From positions 1 to 26,047 of the forward strand of contig JADGIG010000063.1 of NCBI GenBank assembly GCA_018985235.1: 26,047 nt of DNA. The letters are read 5' to 3'. Every line of letters begins with the position of its first letter. The stretch's first letter is position 1. The notes beneath the pieces are model-generated. The model saw nothing but the letters and a program-made list of their open reading frames with translations. It was not told where the DNA came from and did no database searches. Of this stretch, positions 10,004 through 18,418 are shown piece after piece. The translations under genes were made by a program, and so were the position numbers. Source of the DNA: Sanchytrium tribonematis (taxonomy: Eukaryota > Sanchytriomycota > Sanchytriomycetes > Sanchytriales > Sanchytriaceae).

Positions 10004-12239
10004 CTACAAATTTATTAAAGTACTCACTGTGTAGCATTTGAGAGGAATAAATATAACGCAGGAATAGGATTTAGTGGGGATGACACTGGTTGATAATTTT
10101 GTTAAATACTGACTATTTTGTTGCGAATAAAAGTTTACATCTTTATAAGCCTCTTCAATGGAAGATTTGAAGATTCGCATTATATCGAAACTTCTTTTGT
10201 GAGTAAATTTCTTAGTTTCCCTATTGTGAAATATCATATCCTCCACATCGCATATGTTTTTGCGCTTCAGTATTTCCAATGCTGATTTTCCAGAAATTGG
10301 TAGCTTGTCAAAGAATTCGATCGCATTTTGTAATGGCATCGCGTTCTCGAGTATAAGGTGACAAAAATGATTCACAAAAGAAAAGAATTGTGCGGTAATG
10401 TCGAGTGGTACATTAATTTTAAGTTTTTTGGTCGAGTTACAACAACATTTTTGACAATGAAATCCGGATGCTTTTTGTTTGCAACAATATTCGTGAACCC
10501 AGGAGTGGCACGAAAAACACTCTACAATGCTACTATCCTAGATAAACTGAATTTACCATTGAGACTTTACAAGGACAACAAATTAGAGATTCTGAATCTT
10601 GGTTATTTTCTTCCTCTCCAAAAACTTCGGCCTCAACTTTTGCAGGGTCGCAAGTCTCAACAACTAATCGATCCGAAGATGATTCGCCTTTGATCTCAGG
10701 CCCAACTTCGACGGGTATATCATTGTTTGTTGATTCTGAAATTGCTTTAGAACTATTTCTTGAATCTGAATGCGATTCTTGGCTGGTTTTAGAAATTTGA
10801 CTCTCGGCTATAAAGGAACAATCAGGACCAGTTATCTCATTTGTGGAATGCACAATATGGTCCAGAATTTCTTCAGCTTGAGGTTTCTCTTGGAACAAAG
10901 AGACAATATCATTTTTAAAGCATGTATCAGCTGCAATTTCAGAAATTTCAGCGTGTTCTTCTGTTGTTACTTCTGGGAATAATTTACAATCCTCAGTTTC
11001 GCCGTCATTAACGATGCATGTGGAGGTGCTACCATGACTAACATTATGACATTTAGGTCTCTTGTTGTCGATTATTGCCGTGTCAGCATTTTCGGGAAGA
11101 TTATCATTGGGTGCCGGGGAAATATACTTGGCTTCAACAGGCGTATTGCAATTCAAGGCCACCTCAGAAATGAATGGTGCAAGAGCCGCAACTTCGCTAC
11201 TAGGATTCCCCTCCACCATCTCAGTTTGCAATGGTTCAGTACAGGGTTGCGAAGAGTGCTGCAAAAAGACTTCTAGTAAATTTGATTTTTGAACACTCAA
11301 TTCTTGAGAATTTTTACAGTTTTGATTAGAAATATTTTCTTCTTCTTTGAAACAGATTTGCGAAGATTGTGCTTTGAATGGTTTGTAAAAATCAAGCATT
11401 TCTACCTGAGTAAATTCGCTTCCAGCAGTACTGGCAGCATATGTTTTCATTTTGTCAAAACTGCAGCTTGAATCTGATTCAGACTCATGTCTCAATTCCG
11501 CATTTTTATCTTCTTTACAGGATTCATCTTGAGGTTTTAAAATTTCGACGAGTTCAGTATTTTCCACTATAATGGAATTTGTGCTTTTCTTTTTTAAAGG
11601 CGAGCTGGGTTCTGTTTCGGAGGAGCGACTTTCAACACATTCTACTCTTTCATTGTTGGCTTTTAGTCTAGATTTTTCGGAATATTTTTCAGGCAACTTC
11701 TTTAGGGATATAGGAGTATTGAATATCGAAGGGCGCTCGGATTTAAAAAGGTCTTTTTTAAACTTATTGATAACAACAGGAGACATGACTATTTTGCTTG
11801 GTCTTTTCATTGATGCAATCGCCTTAAAGCAAATGTCGGGCTTTGATCGTTTTCTAGTATTCTTGAGTAATTTTGATTTTCCTAATGTTTTGAAGCTGTG
11901 CCTAAACTTTTTTTCCACTTTCACAATATCCAGTGCTTTGTCTTGTTTGTTCCATGGCAAGTTAACTTTTACTTCACAATCTGTCATACAATCTGATAAC
12001 AAATTAAGATCTCCGTCAGTCAAGAATTCTTTCAAACTGTAATCTACAGGACCGTTGATGAAATACTTCTCCCATGCATCCTTGTTTTCGAAAATTTTAC
12101 ATAAATCTTCTTTGCAAATTTTGGTTGACTGATTTCCATCCAGAAGATACAGGCAATCATCGAGAAGCTCAATTTCCAATTTTTGTGCTTCATTTTTAAA
12201 TACCAATTTAAATGGCTTATAATTCTTTTGTCGAAACAT
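10004..12239 (-). CDS. PHD-finger protein, two exons
   Basis: Exon 1 is 12239-10557 and exon 2 is 10537-10004, giving 738 aa. Removing the 19-nt intron at 10538-10556 completes a canonical C4HC3 PHD finger: C554, C557, C568, C571, H576, C579, C589 and C592, with W574 two residues before the histidine. PHD fingers usually read histone H3 tails, so a chromatin role is likely. The first 130 residues look folded. Residues 130-545 are low-complexity, Ser/Glu/Asn-rich and probably disordered, with a basic stretch near 125-200. About 140 residues follow the finger and match nothing I recognise. The in-frame codon at 12281 is TTG, so I start at the ATG at 12237-12239. AATAAA occurs just upstream of the TAG stop. 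The unspliced frame stops within a few codons of the donor. Confidence 0.8.
10538..10556 (-). other. 19-nt spliceosomal intron in PHD gene
   Basis: Read on the minus strand it is GTAAATTCAGTTTATCTAG, phase 0, following an ATG codon. It has T12, A14 (candidate branch point), T15 and TAG at 17-19. Excision joins VSM to DSSIVEC and completes the zinc-binding pattern of the PHD finger. Confidence 0.92.
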
Positions 12240-12354
12240 TTTTGGTTTCAAACTGATCAGTTGACCAAGTTGTTTGTTCAATATAAAATCAATTTCTTTA
12301 AGCCCTTAAAGTGCCGAATTTGAAATGGAAAGGATCAATTACCATACAAAGGAG
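12240..12354. promoter_or_regulatory. Divergent promoter region, PHD gene and PRPP synthetase
   Basis: 115 bp separate the two divergent start codons, so both promoters must lie here. The sequence is AT-rich and I see no recognisable TATA box or factor site. An alternative upstream ATG for the PRPP synthetase at 12325 would shorten the gap to 85 bp. Confidence 0.5.
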
Positions 12355-13333
12355 ATGTCCAACAACATTAAAATATTTGCGGGAAACTCTCATCGACAAT
12401 TCGCGGAATTAATAGCTAATAGAATTGGTCTGCCTTTAGGAAAGTGCGGTGTTAGCAAATTCGCAAATCAGGAAACCTCTGTGAGTATTGGTGAAAGTGT
12501 GAGAGATGAAGATGTTTATATAATTCAAAGCGGGTGCGGTGAAATCAATGACCACTTGATGGAACTGTTGATTATGATTAGTGCTTGTAAAACAGCATCA
12601 GCTAGAAGAATTACAGCGGTTGTACCATGTTTTCCTTATGCCAGGCAAGATAAGAAAGATAAAAGTAGGGCTCCGATAACAGCAAAATTAGTTGCAAATA
12701 TGCTTACTGTTGCAGGAGCTGATCACGTTATTACTATTGATCTTCATGCTTCGCAAATTCAAGGATTTTTCAACATTCCTGTGGACAATCTATACGCAGA
12801 GCCCTCATTTCTTTATTGGATCAAGCATAATGTGGAGGAGCTTCAAAACGTTGTTATTGTCTCTCCAGATGCTGGTGGAGCAAAGAGAGCCACAGCTATC
12901 GCAGACAGGTTAAATGCCGATTTCGCGATAATTCACAAAGAGCGCAAAAAAGCAAATGAAATAGCCAGAATGGTTTTGATCGGGGATGTTACTGACAAAA
13001 TCGCTATTTTGGTTGATGATATGGTAGTTGACGCTCATTTAGGCTGATACGTGCGGCACACTTGGACTTGCTGCAACTCGCTTAATAGATGGTGGTGCGA
13101 AACAAGTCTATGCTATGGTTACGCATGGCATTCTTTCAGGCAAGGCGTTGGATGTCATATCTAATTCTCCCATCACTAAACTTGTCACCACAAATACAAT
13201 TCCACAAACTCAAAACTTGGATAAATGTTCTAAACTTGAAGTCATAGATCTTTCCGCCACAATTTCAGAAGCCATAAGAAGAACTCACAACGGTGAAAGT
13301 GTCAGTTATCTATTTAATCATGCTCCACAATAA
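12355..13333 (+). CDS. PRPS: Ribose-phosphate pyrophosphokinase (PRPP synthetase), two exons
   Basis: Exon 1 is 12355-13023 and exon 2 is 13043-13333, giving 319 aa, close to the usual 318. It makes PRPP from ribose 5-phosphate and ATP for purine, pyrimidine, NAD and amino-acid synthesis. Visible motifs are the N-terminal [21 protein letters not shown]-loop region [33 protein letters not shown] and [11 protein letters not shown]. The PRPP/ribose-phosphate loop VDDMADTCGT exists only after removing the 19-nt intron. I chose the ATG at 12355 because MSNNIKIF fits the family start; an in-frame ATG at 12325 would add ten residues. The TAA stop lies inside AATAAA. The Cox9-like gene follows after 42 bp. 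Confidence 0.97.
13024..13042 (+). other. 19-nt spliceosomal intron in PRPP synthetase
   Basis: GTAGTTGACGCTCATTTAG, phase 0, with CTCAT at 11-15 and A14 as candidate branch point. Excision turns VDDM plus an early TGA into [12 protein letters not shown], the near-universal ribose-phosphate binding loop. This is the strongest single proof of a 19-nt intron in the window. Confidence 0.97.
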
Positions 13334-13334
13334 A
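13329..13334 (+). terminator. AATAAA overlapping the PRPP synthetase stop
   Basis: The TAA stop codon (13331-13333) lies wholly inside the poly(A)-signal hexamer. Confidence 0.6.
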
Positions 13335-13375
13335 ACTATAAGTTTAAATCGGACTTTGTCGGAGTTGAAACAAAA

Positions 13376-13531
13376 ATGATTACTGGTATGTTAAACAAAA
13401 GATTTGTGCGCGATTTATTGATTGCTGGTGTTACTGGAGGTCTTGTTGGGGCTTATTTTCAGATAAATGTCAGAGGAAAGGATATTGAGCGAAGGGCGCA
13501 ATTTTACGCCAGCTTGGAGAAACCTGAATAA
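13376..13531 (+). CDS. COX9: Cytochrome c oxidase subunit Cox9-like (VIIa/VIc type)
   Basis: A 51-aa protein encoded by a short ORF of 156 bp. It reads ITGMLNKRFVRDLL, then a hydrophobic helix IAGVTGGLVGAYFQI (about residues 16-31), then RGKDIERRAQFYASLE. This layout matches yeast Cox9: one inner-membrane helix, a following basic segment and a C-terminal KREKFYAEL-like tail. It would be a nuclear-encoded structural subunit of mitochondrial complex IV, and it suggests an organism with aerobic respiration. It lies 42 bp downstream of the PRPP synthetase on the same strand, and its TAA is inside AATAAA. The other reading, an animal-type COX6C, belongs to the same structural family. Confidence 0.8.
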   Translation: MITGMLNKRFVRDLLIAGVTGGLVGAYFQINVRGKDIERRAQFYASLEKPE

Positions 13532-13532
13532 A
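13527..13532 (+). terminator. AATAAA overlapping the Cox9-like stop
   Basis: The hexamer contains the TAA stop at 13529-13531. The end of the convergent LRR gene is only 36 bp away. Confidence 0.6.
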
Positions 13533-13567
13533 TTCTTCGATTTATTTCAATTACTCAAAATGTAAAT

Positions 13568-15842
13568 TTAAATTGTCTTTGTCCTCTGCCTCATGCCTAT
13601 GGGTTGCTTACTACTAGTCAAAAATTTCATTTGAGGGTCTGAATCAATAACACTCTCTGTACTCAAAAAATTAATATTGTCGAATGTACGTTTAAGGATA
13701 TCTATAGAAACGTTTTTGCATTGGGAAATATTGACATTGTCAATAGCAGGCGCATTAAGTAAAAATTCAATAACCGCTTCTTGTGAAATTTTAAAACATC
13801 CTCGAATACCTAGTCTTTTTAAGGACTGACTCGATGATAGGGTCTCTAGCCCTTTGTCAGTCACGAAGGAACCGCAAAAGCTTGCGTCTAAAGTCTCCAA
13901 ATTTTCTAGTCGAGAAACATGTTCTATACTTTTCTCGGTGAGACCACAGACAAAAGAGACGCACAGTAATTTTAAATTAGGACAGCTTTTTGAAATTATT
14001 TCTATGGAATTGTCAGTTAAAAAGCTACAGTCACTCAAAACTAAAACTTCAATATCAAAAATGTGACCCTCCAAATGCCTATAGCCCACGTCTGTTATAG
14101 AAGTACACCGTTGTAGATTTAATTTTTTGATATTTGCAAAAAGAAATGGGTCCTTGTATATATCATTGTTAATACTTTTGCAATAACTTAGACTCATTTC
14201 TTCTAATTGGCAAAAATCCAATAAGCTAGTAATTCCTGAAGCATCTACCTTTCTACAATTACTTAAATCAATAGATCTTATTTTTGGACACCCTTCTGCT
14301 AGGGCTATGAGACCTTCACTGGATATCTCCCAACAGCTATGTATATTGATAATTTCTAAATTCGGACAATTTAAAGCCAAACTAACTAGACCAGAGTTTG
14401 TAACCTTAAAGCATCCTTTCAAATTTATGCTTCTGAGACTGAATTTTCTACATTATAAACAATTACCCCAACTCTGATATTCCGTTTAGACCAGCATTAT
14501 TCATAGAGTTTTGATATTCGCACAAATCTATATTAACGCAAATAGTCGCTAATTTAGAGATCTCGTCATAAAAAGCCTGACAAACCGAGGATAAAGTAAA
14601 AATATCTCTAAATCTCAAAAAGTCAATGATACAGCGAAATATTTTAGGCTTTTCCAACGCAATGTTTAAAAGTTCAGAATAAATGTTATTAGTTTTTGAT
14701 TTTATATTCAAATTGGACAGTTTTTGCCCAGATTTTTTACGCTCCACTAATTTAGATAGGGTAGGATCTGCCCAAACCGCAATGCTGGCACGCCTTTTCT
14801 CCCCTGATGTAACCATTAATCGTTGAGAGTCAAATGATTTCGATAAATTAGACTTGCTACTTTTTTCTTCGCTAACCATTAAATTTTCAAGAGAATGCTC
14901 TAAAGACTTGACAAATGATAACTCTATTTGTTCTCGCACATCCGCATTGGATTCCATAAGTGCCAGAACCGATCTAGATTCCAGAATACAGGCAGTTCCT
15001 GCTGACAGCGCCAACAGAGTCTCATTCTCCAAGGTATCGCGATTATTAAGATTTAAAGCCCCATAAAACTCATTTTGAGCAAAGGATTTTTTTCTTATTT
15101 CGTCTGATATTGAGCTGCTTACAATTCCATTAAGGACCATTAAGATGCTCGGAGATGCATCATTTAAATTTATTTCGCCAGGCTGAAATCTAATTGTTTT
15201 TAATAATTGAAATATTTTTGATAAGGAATCTCCATCGCAAAATTGAAAAGGGGGAAATTTTTTTAGAGCCTTGCAAATTAATTCCTCGTCTAAAAAAAGA
15301 GAGTTGGTAGATTCATTTCCAGTATTTCCTGGGATAATGTTACTATTATATTCGGGGATTTCGTCCACTTTACCAAGCTTCTTATTATTTAAAGCTTCTA
15401 ATCTAGTTGATGCCTCATCTTCCAATTGAGTCCATAATTCTAAATTTTTGAAATCCAAATAATCTTGCTTATGCAAACATAGCACAAAACATTTCGATCG
15501 TGCTAAAACGTTGGCTGTCCTATTAACATTTTTTAATAATGCGATTTCTCCAAAGAATGATCCTGAATATAATGTCGCGTACACAATTTCATCGTCGCTG
15601 CTTAATATGTCGACCTCTCCTCTTATTAAAAAGAAAATTGCTTTACCTTCGTCGCCTTCTTGTATAATTTTATCTCCACTCAAATAAATTCTTGATTTCA
15701 TGACTTTACATAATTCTCTAATCGTATCATCGCCAGATTTTCTGAATAATGGATGATTCCTTAATGACTCTTCGATATCGCTAGGTAATTCATTAATTGA
15801 TTCGATGCTTAATTTTGATTCTTGATTCTTTTGTTGAAACAT
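13568..15842 (-). CDS. Cyclic-nucleotide-binding / F-box / LRR protein, two exons
   Basis: Exon 1 is 15842-14467 and exon 2 is 14447-13568, giving 751 aa. Domain 1 (about 31-130) is a cNMP-binding fold whose phosphate-binding cassette FFGEIALLKNVNRTANV keeps E99 and R108, the residues expected to hold cyclic-nucleotide ribose and phosphate. Domain 2 (about 196-310) is a degenerate second cNMP fold with no matching Arg. An F-box-like segment follows at about 395-440 (IFRCIIDFLRFRDIFTLSSV). Exon 2 then encodes about ten cysteine-containing LRRs of the AMN1/Grr1 type, such as LRSINLKGCFKVTNSGLVSL. The likely role is an SCF ubiquitin-ligase receptor tuned by cAMP or cGMP; this is inference. The intron falls exactly between F-box and first LRR. 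Confidence 0.85.
14448..14466 (-). other. 19-nt spliceosomal intron in F-box/LRR gene
   Basis: GTAATTGTTTATAATGTAG on the minus strand, phase 2, with T12, A14, T15 and TAG at 17-19. Excision joins GISELG to KFSLRSINLKGC and supplies the start of the first LRR. Without it the frame meets TAA at the donor. Confidence 0.93.
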
Positions 15843-15952
15843 CCGAAATTCTAGGTCAATTAATAAACAACGGTCTTTATTGTCAACTTGAATTAAATTT
15901 AGGTAAATCCAAAATAAAGTAGACTTAAAAAATCCTCAAACCAGGGTTCAAA
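15843..15952. promoter_or_regulatory. Divergent promoter region, F-box/LRR gene and EED-like gene
   Basis: 110 bp of AT-rich sequence between two divergent start codons. I see no specific element. Confidence 0.5.
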
Positions 15953-17218
15953 ATGCTATGCAATGAACCTATTCAGATTTTCAAATATGACGATAGTTCT
16001 TTTCAAAACATAAAATATAGAGAAGATGGTATCGACAAATATATCGGAAAAGAGACTGACGCGTCACAAGAATCTTATGGGTTGGCCATTTTACAACATG
16101 AAGATGTATCCATCGGATGCTACACAATTAATGAGTACATTTACATATTCGACCCAAAAAGCGGTTTAGTATCAAATTTTATTCAGCTTCCGAAAAATGC
16201 AGAAGGGAAAGAAGTGCTTTACACCGTGGAGTTTGCAATTATAGAAGAAGAACTGTTTATTGCAGCCGGTGGATGGTATGGTTCTATTTATATTATAAAT
16301 TTAAATGATGCTACAAATTATGTAGTACTGGAGCAACATGGAGGACCAATTCATTGTATTCAAACGAACCCACAATACCCTCATATAATCGCAAGTTGTT
16401 CTGCCGATCGGACGGTAAAAGTGTGGGATTTAAAGCATTTTGTCAAGAATAACCCAAAAGATATGGACTCCATAATAACATTCGCCGGTGTTGGCGGTCA
16501 TAAGATGCAAGTCAATACGATTTGTTGGAATCCAGTTGGGGATAAGATCGCCAGCGGAGGCTACGATTTGATGATCTGCATGTGGGATATTCCCATTGAA
16601 CTTGTCGAAATTTGGAGCGGAAATCCATACAAAGAAAATTATGTATTTGAAATTTACCCACTTTTAATCCAGAATCCCGGTTGGTCAACAATGATGCTTC
16701 ATACAAGCGCCATTGATGATATATTATGGCTCAGTACTTGTTTGCTATCCAAGGCAGCAGATGGTGAGATTATATGCTGGAAGAAAGATGAAAGGGAAGA
16801 GATTGAATTTAATATCGATGTTGCGAGACTAAATCCTGTTGAGATAATTTTGAGAATGACTTTTGAGTCAGACACGACATGGTTCATCAGATTTGGTTAC
16901 TGCCGCCGAAATTGTCATGCAGTTTGTGGAAACAGCAGTGGTTCTTTGTTTTTTTGGAATTTAGAAGATTTGCTCATAAATAGGGAACGAGAATTTTTAA
17001 GCAAAAAGATCATTTTTGAAAATTTTGACATAGCTGATATGAGGGACACATATAATAACCATTGTAAGAGAATTAGTTATGACCCAGGACTAGGTTTTAA
17101 TTATTCCTACAAATACTTAAATTCCAACTGGAGAAATTTTGCATTCACAATTGATGGCTCGTATTGTTATGCTTTGAACGATAGTGGTATACTCATAAGA
17201 ATCAACAGCGAATGCTAA
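15953..17218 (+). CDS. EED: EED/ESC-type WD40 protein, Polycomb PRC2 subunit
   Basis: 421 aa, single exon. EED is the WD40 scaffold of PRC2; it binds H3K27me3 and activates the EZH2-type methyltransferase. EED-like blocks appear in order: VLYTVEF, HGGPIHCIQTNPQYPHII, SADRTVKVWDLK, ITFAGVGGHKMQVNTICWNP, GGYDLMICMWDI, LHTSAIDDILWL, then LSKAADGEIICWK and TTWFIRFGYCRRNCHAVCGN. The pairing of a VGGH-type repeat with the later LSKxxxxxIxCWK block is characteristic of EED rather than generic WD40 proteins. Candidate aromatic-cage positions are Y42, Y90, W310 and F311, corresponding by eye to F97, Y148, W364 and Y365 of human EED. No E(z), Su(z)12 or Nurf55 homologue lies in this window. The stop overlaps AATAAA. 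Confidence 0.82.
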   Translation: MLCNEPIQIFKYDDSSFQNIKYREDGIDKYIGKETDASQESYGLAILQHEDVSIGCYTINEYIYIFDPKSGLVSNFIQLPKNAEGKEVLYTVEFAIIEEELFIAAGGWYGSIYIINLNDATNYVVLEQHGGPIHCIQTNPQYPHIIASCSADRTVKVWDLKHFVKNNPKDMDSIITFAGVGGHKMQVNTICWNPVGDKIASGGYDLMICMWDIPIELVEIWSGNPYKENYVFEIYPLLIQNPGWSTMMLHTSAIDDILWLSTCLLSKAADGEIICWKKDEREEIEFNIDVARLNPVEIILRMTFESDTTWFIRFGYCRRNCHAVCGNSSGSLFFWNLEDLLINREREFLSKKIIFENFDIADMRDTYNNHCKRISYDPGLGFNYSYKYLNSNWRNFAFTIDGSYCYALNDSGILIRINSEC

Positions 17219-17222
17219 TAAA
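17217..17222 (+). terminator. AATAAA overlapping the EED-like stop
   Basis: It shares two bases with the TAA stop at 17216-17218. The convergent hexamer of the NME7 gene starts 8 bp further on. Confidence 0.55.
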
Positions 17223-17230
17223 TCTCTAAG

Positions 17231-17236
17231 TTTATT
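17231..17236 (-). terminator. AATAAA overlapping the NME7 stop
   Basis: On the minus strand the hexamer contains the TAA stop (17232-17234), facing the EED-like gene's signal across 8 bp. Confidence 0.55.
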
Positions 17237-18246
17237 GCTGTATCAATTTAAAAAAATATTCCGACTCTAATTGTCCATCGTCCTCAAATTCTGTAAAAAA
17301 AATTCCAATGTCATTCTCTGAAGACAACAAGGCTCTTAAAGATGTCTTGTGTTTCAAAATAGAGACTTCCCTAGTGAGAGGGCCAACAATTTGTCTTAAT
17401 TTTTCCACAACATTTTCCGAGATCACCTGTCTAGATTAATATAAAATACATTATGACACAATTTCCTTTGCATAATGTATTACATAAATGGGAGATATTT
17501 GGAAGAACTCCAGCATAAATTTCCAAATAATTTGAAGCTTCTTCCCTGGAAAGCGATAGTGTAGTGATACAAGTCAATCGAAATGATTTCCTCAGATTTT
17601 CAAGAGCAAAACTAATTTTTCTATTATTAATAATATAGTCTGTTAAAATTACCACTGCTGAATTTTCATTTTGAAAAAGAAACTCAAGCTTTACAGATTC
17701 CAATTTTTCAATTATGTTATTGTCTCCAATAAAATTGCTTGAAATCGTCTTCATCGGTTTTTCAGTTGATCCGATAGCAATTATAAATATTTTATCACCA
17801 TCCAGACCGGAAATATTACAATCCTTGTTCGGCCAATAACCCATTTTCAGTATATGTACTTTTGCAAAGCTCTCAAAATGGCCAATTTGGTCCACTTCAT
17901 CAAGGGACTGTAGAACGAAAGCGATTTTAGAAATTCCGTAGATAACTTCTTCTGTAAATTCGTTTCCAAATCCCGTTATTTTATATGTGCGGGAAAATAA
18001 TTCAATGCATTCGAATTTTTTGAACTTTGTGATAGAGAGAGGAGCAATTCTTGATTTTTTCAAAAATAATTTGTTTCTGCTTTGATCAAATATTCTGACA
18101 CCTTGGGCAAAATATTGAGAGTTATTTCGATCGATATATAAAGTTAAAACAAAATTTCTTGTCAAACAAGAGTTCCGGTCAAAATGCTCAGCAAATATAT
18201 GTAACTCTTGTGTAGGTAAGGGCCCTATATCTTCTTCAATCAGCAT
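17232..18246 (-). CDS. NME7: NME7-like protein: DM10 plus NDK-like domains, two exons
   Basis: Exon 1 is 18246-17450 and exon 2 is 17430-17232, giving 331 aa (human NME7 is 376). Residues about 16-102 form a DM10 domain (FAEHFDRNSCLTRNFVLTLY through FGNEFTEE). A short, diverged NDK-A region follows. From about 200 there is an NDK-B domain: LSREEASNYLEIYAG, then IVGPLTREVSILKHKTSLRA, ending in FEDDGQLESEYFFKLI, very like the NME7 C-terminus. The NDK catalytic histidine region (usually N-x-x-H) reads NDIGIFFTEF and has no histidine, so kinase activity is unlikely. NME7 is known from axonemes, basal bodies and gamma-tubulin ring complexes. The codon at 18300 is GTG, so the first true ATG, at 18244-18246, is used. 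Confidence 0.85.
17431..17449 (-). other. 19-nt spliceosomal intron in NME7
   Basis: GTATTTTATATTAATCTAG on the minus strand, phase 2, with TTAAT at 11-15 and A14. Excision joins GNCVII to QVISENVVEKLRQIVGP and rebuilds the NDK-B domain. Confidence 0.94.
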
Positions 18247-18418
18247 AGCTACACAAATTATTAGCCACAAATGTTTTGAAAATTCTAGCACAGATATCAC
18301 ATTGACAGACCGACAGTTTTATTTCTATATTGCAGTAGTGACTATTAATTTCACCATCACATAAACAAAATATTAGTCAAGACATAATTTTAAATATTTT
18401 GACCAAGCCACAGAAGAT
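18247..18418. promoter_or_regulatory. Divergent promoter region, NME7 and TPR-like gene
   Basis: 172 bp between divergent ATGs, the longest gap in the window. It is AT-rich. An in-frame GTG-led extension of NME7 reaches into it but lacks an ATG. I see no other feature. Confidence 0.45.

Noticed and set aside
10004-10030. Further intron joining the PHD gene to the DCAF4-like gene
   Set aside because: No 19-nt element with A14 is present, and the DCAF4 signature begins at a good ATG, so they are treated as separate genes.
10358-12042. Plus-strand ORFs opposite the PHD gene (for example 11572-12042)
   Set aside because: They are low-complexity shadows of the minus-strand coding sequence with no recognisable domain.
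13021-13050. Frameshift or pseudogene in PRPP synthetase, and similar breaks in four other genes
   Set aside because: All five breaks are repaired by the same 19-nt GTA...TAG element, which random errors or decay would not produce.
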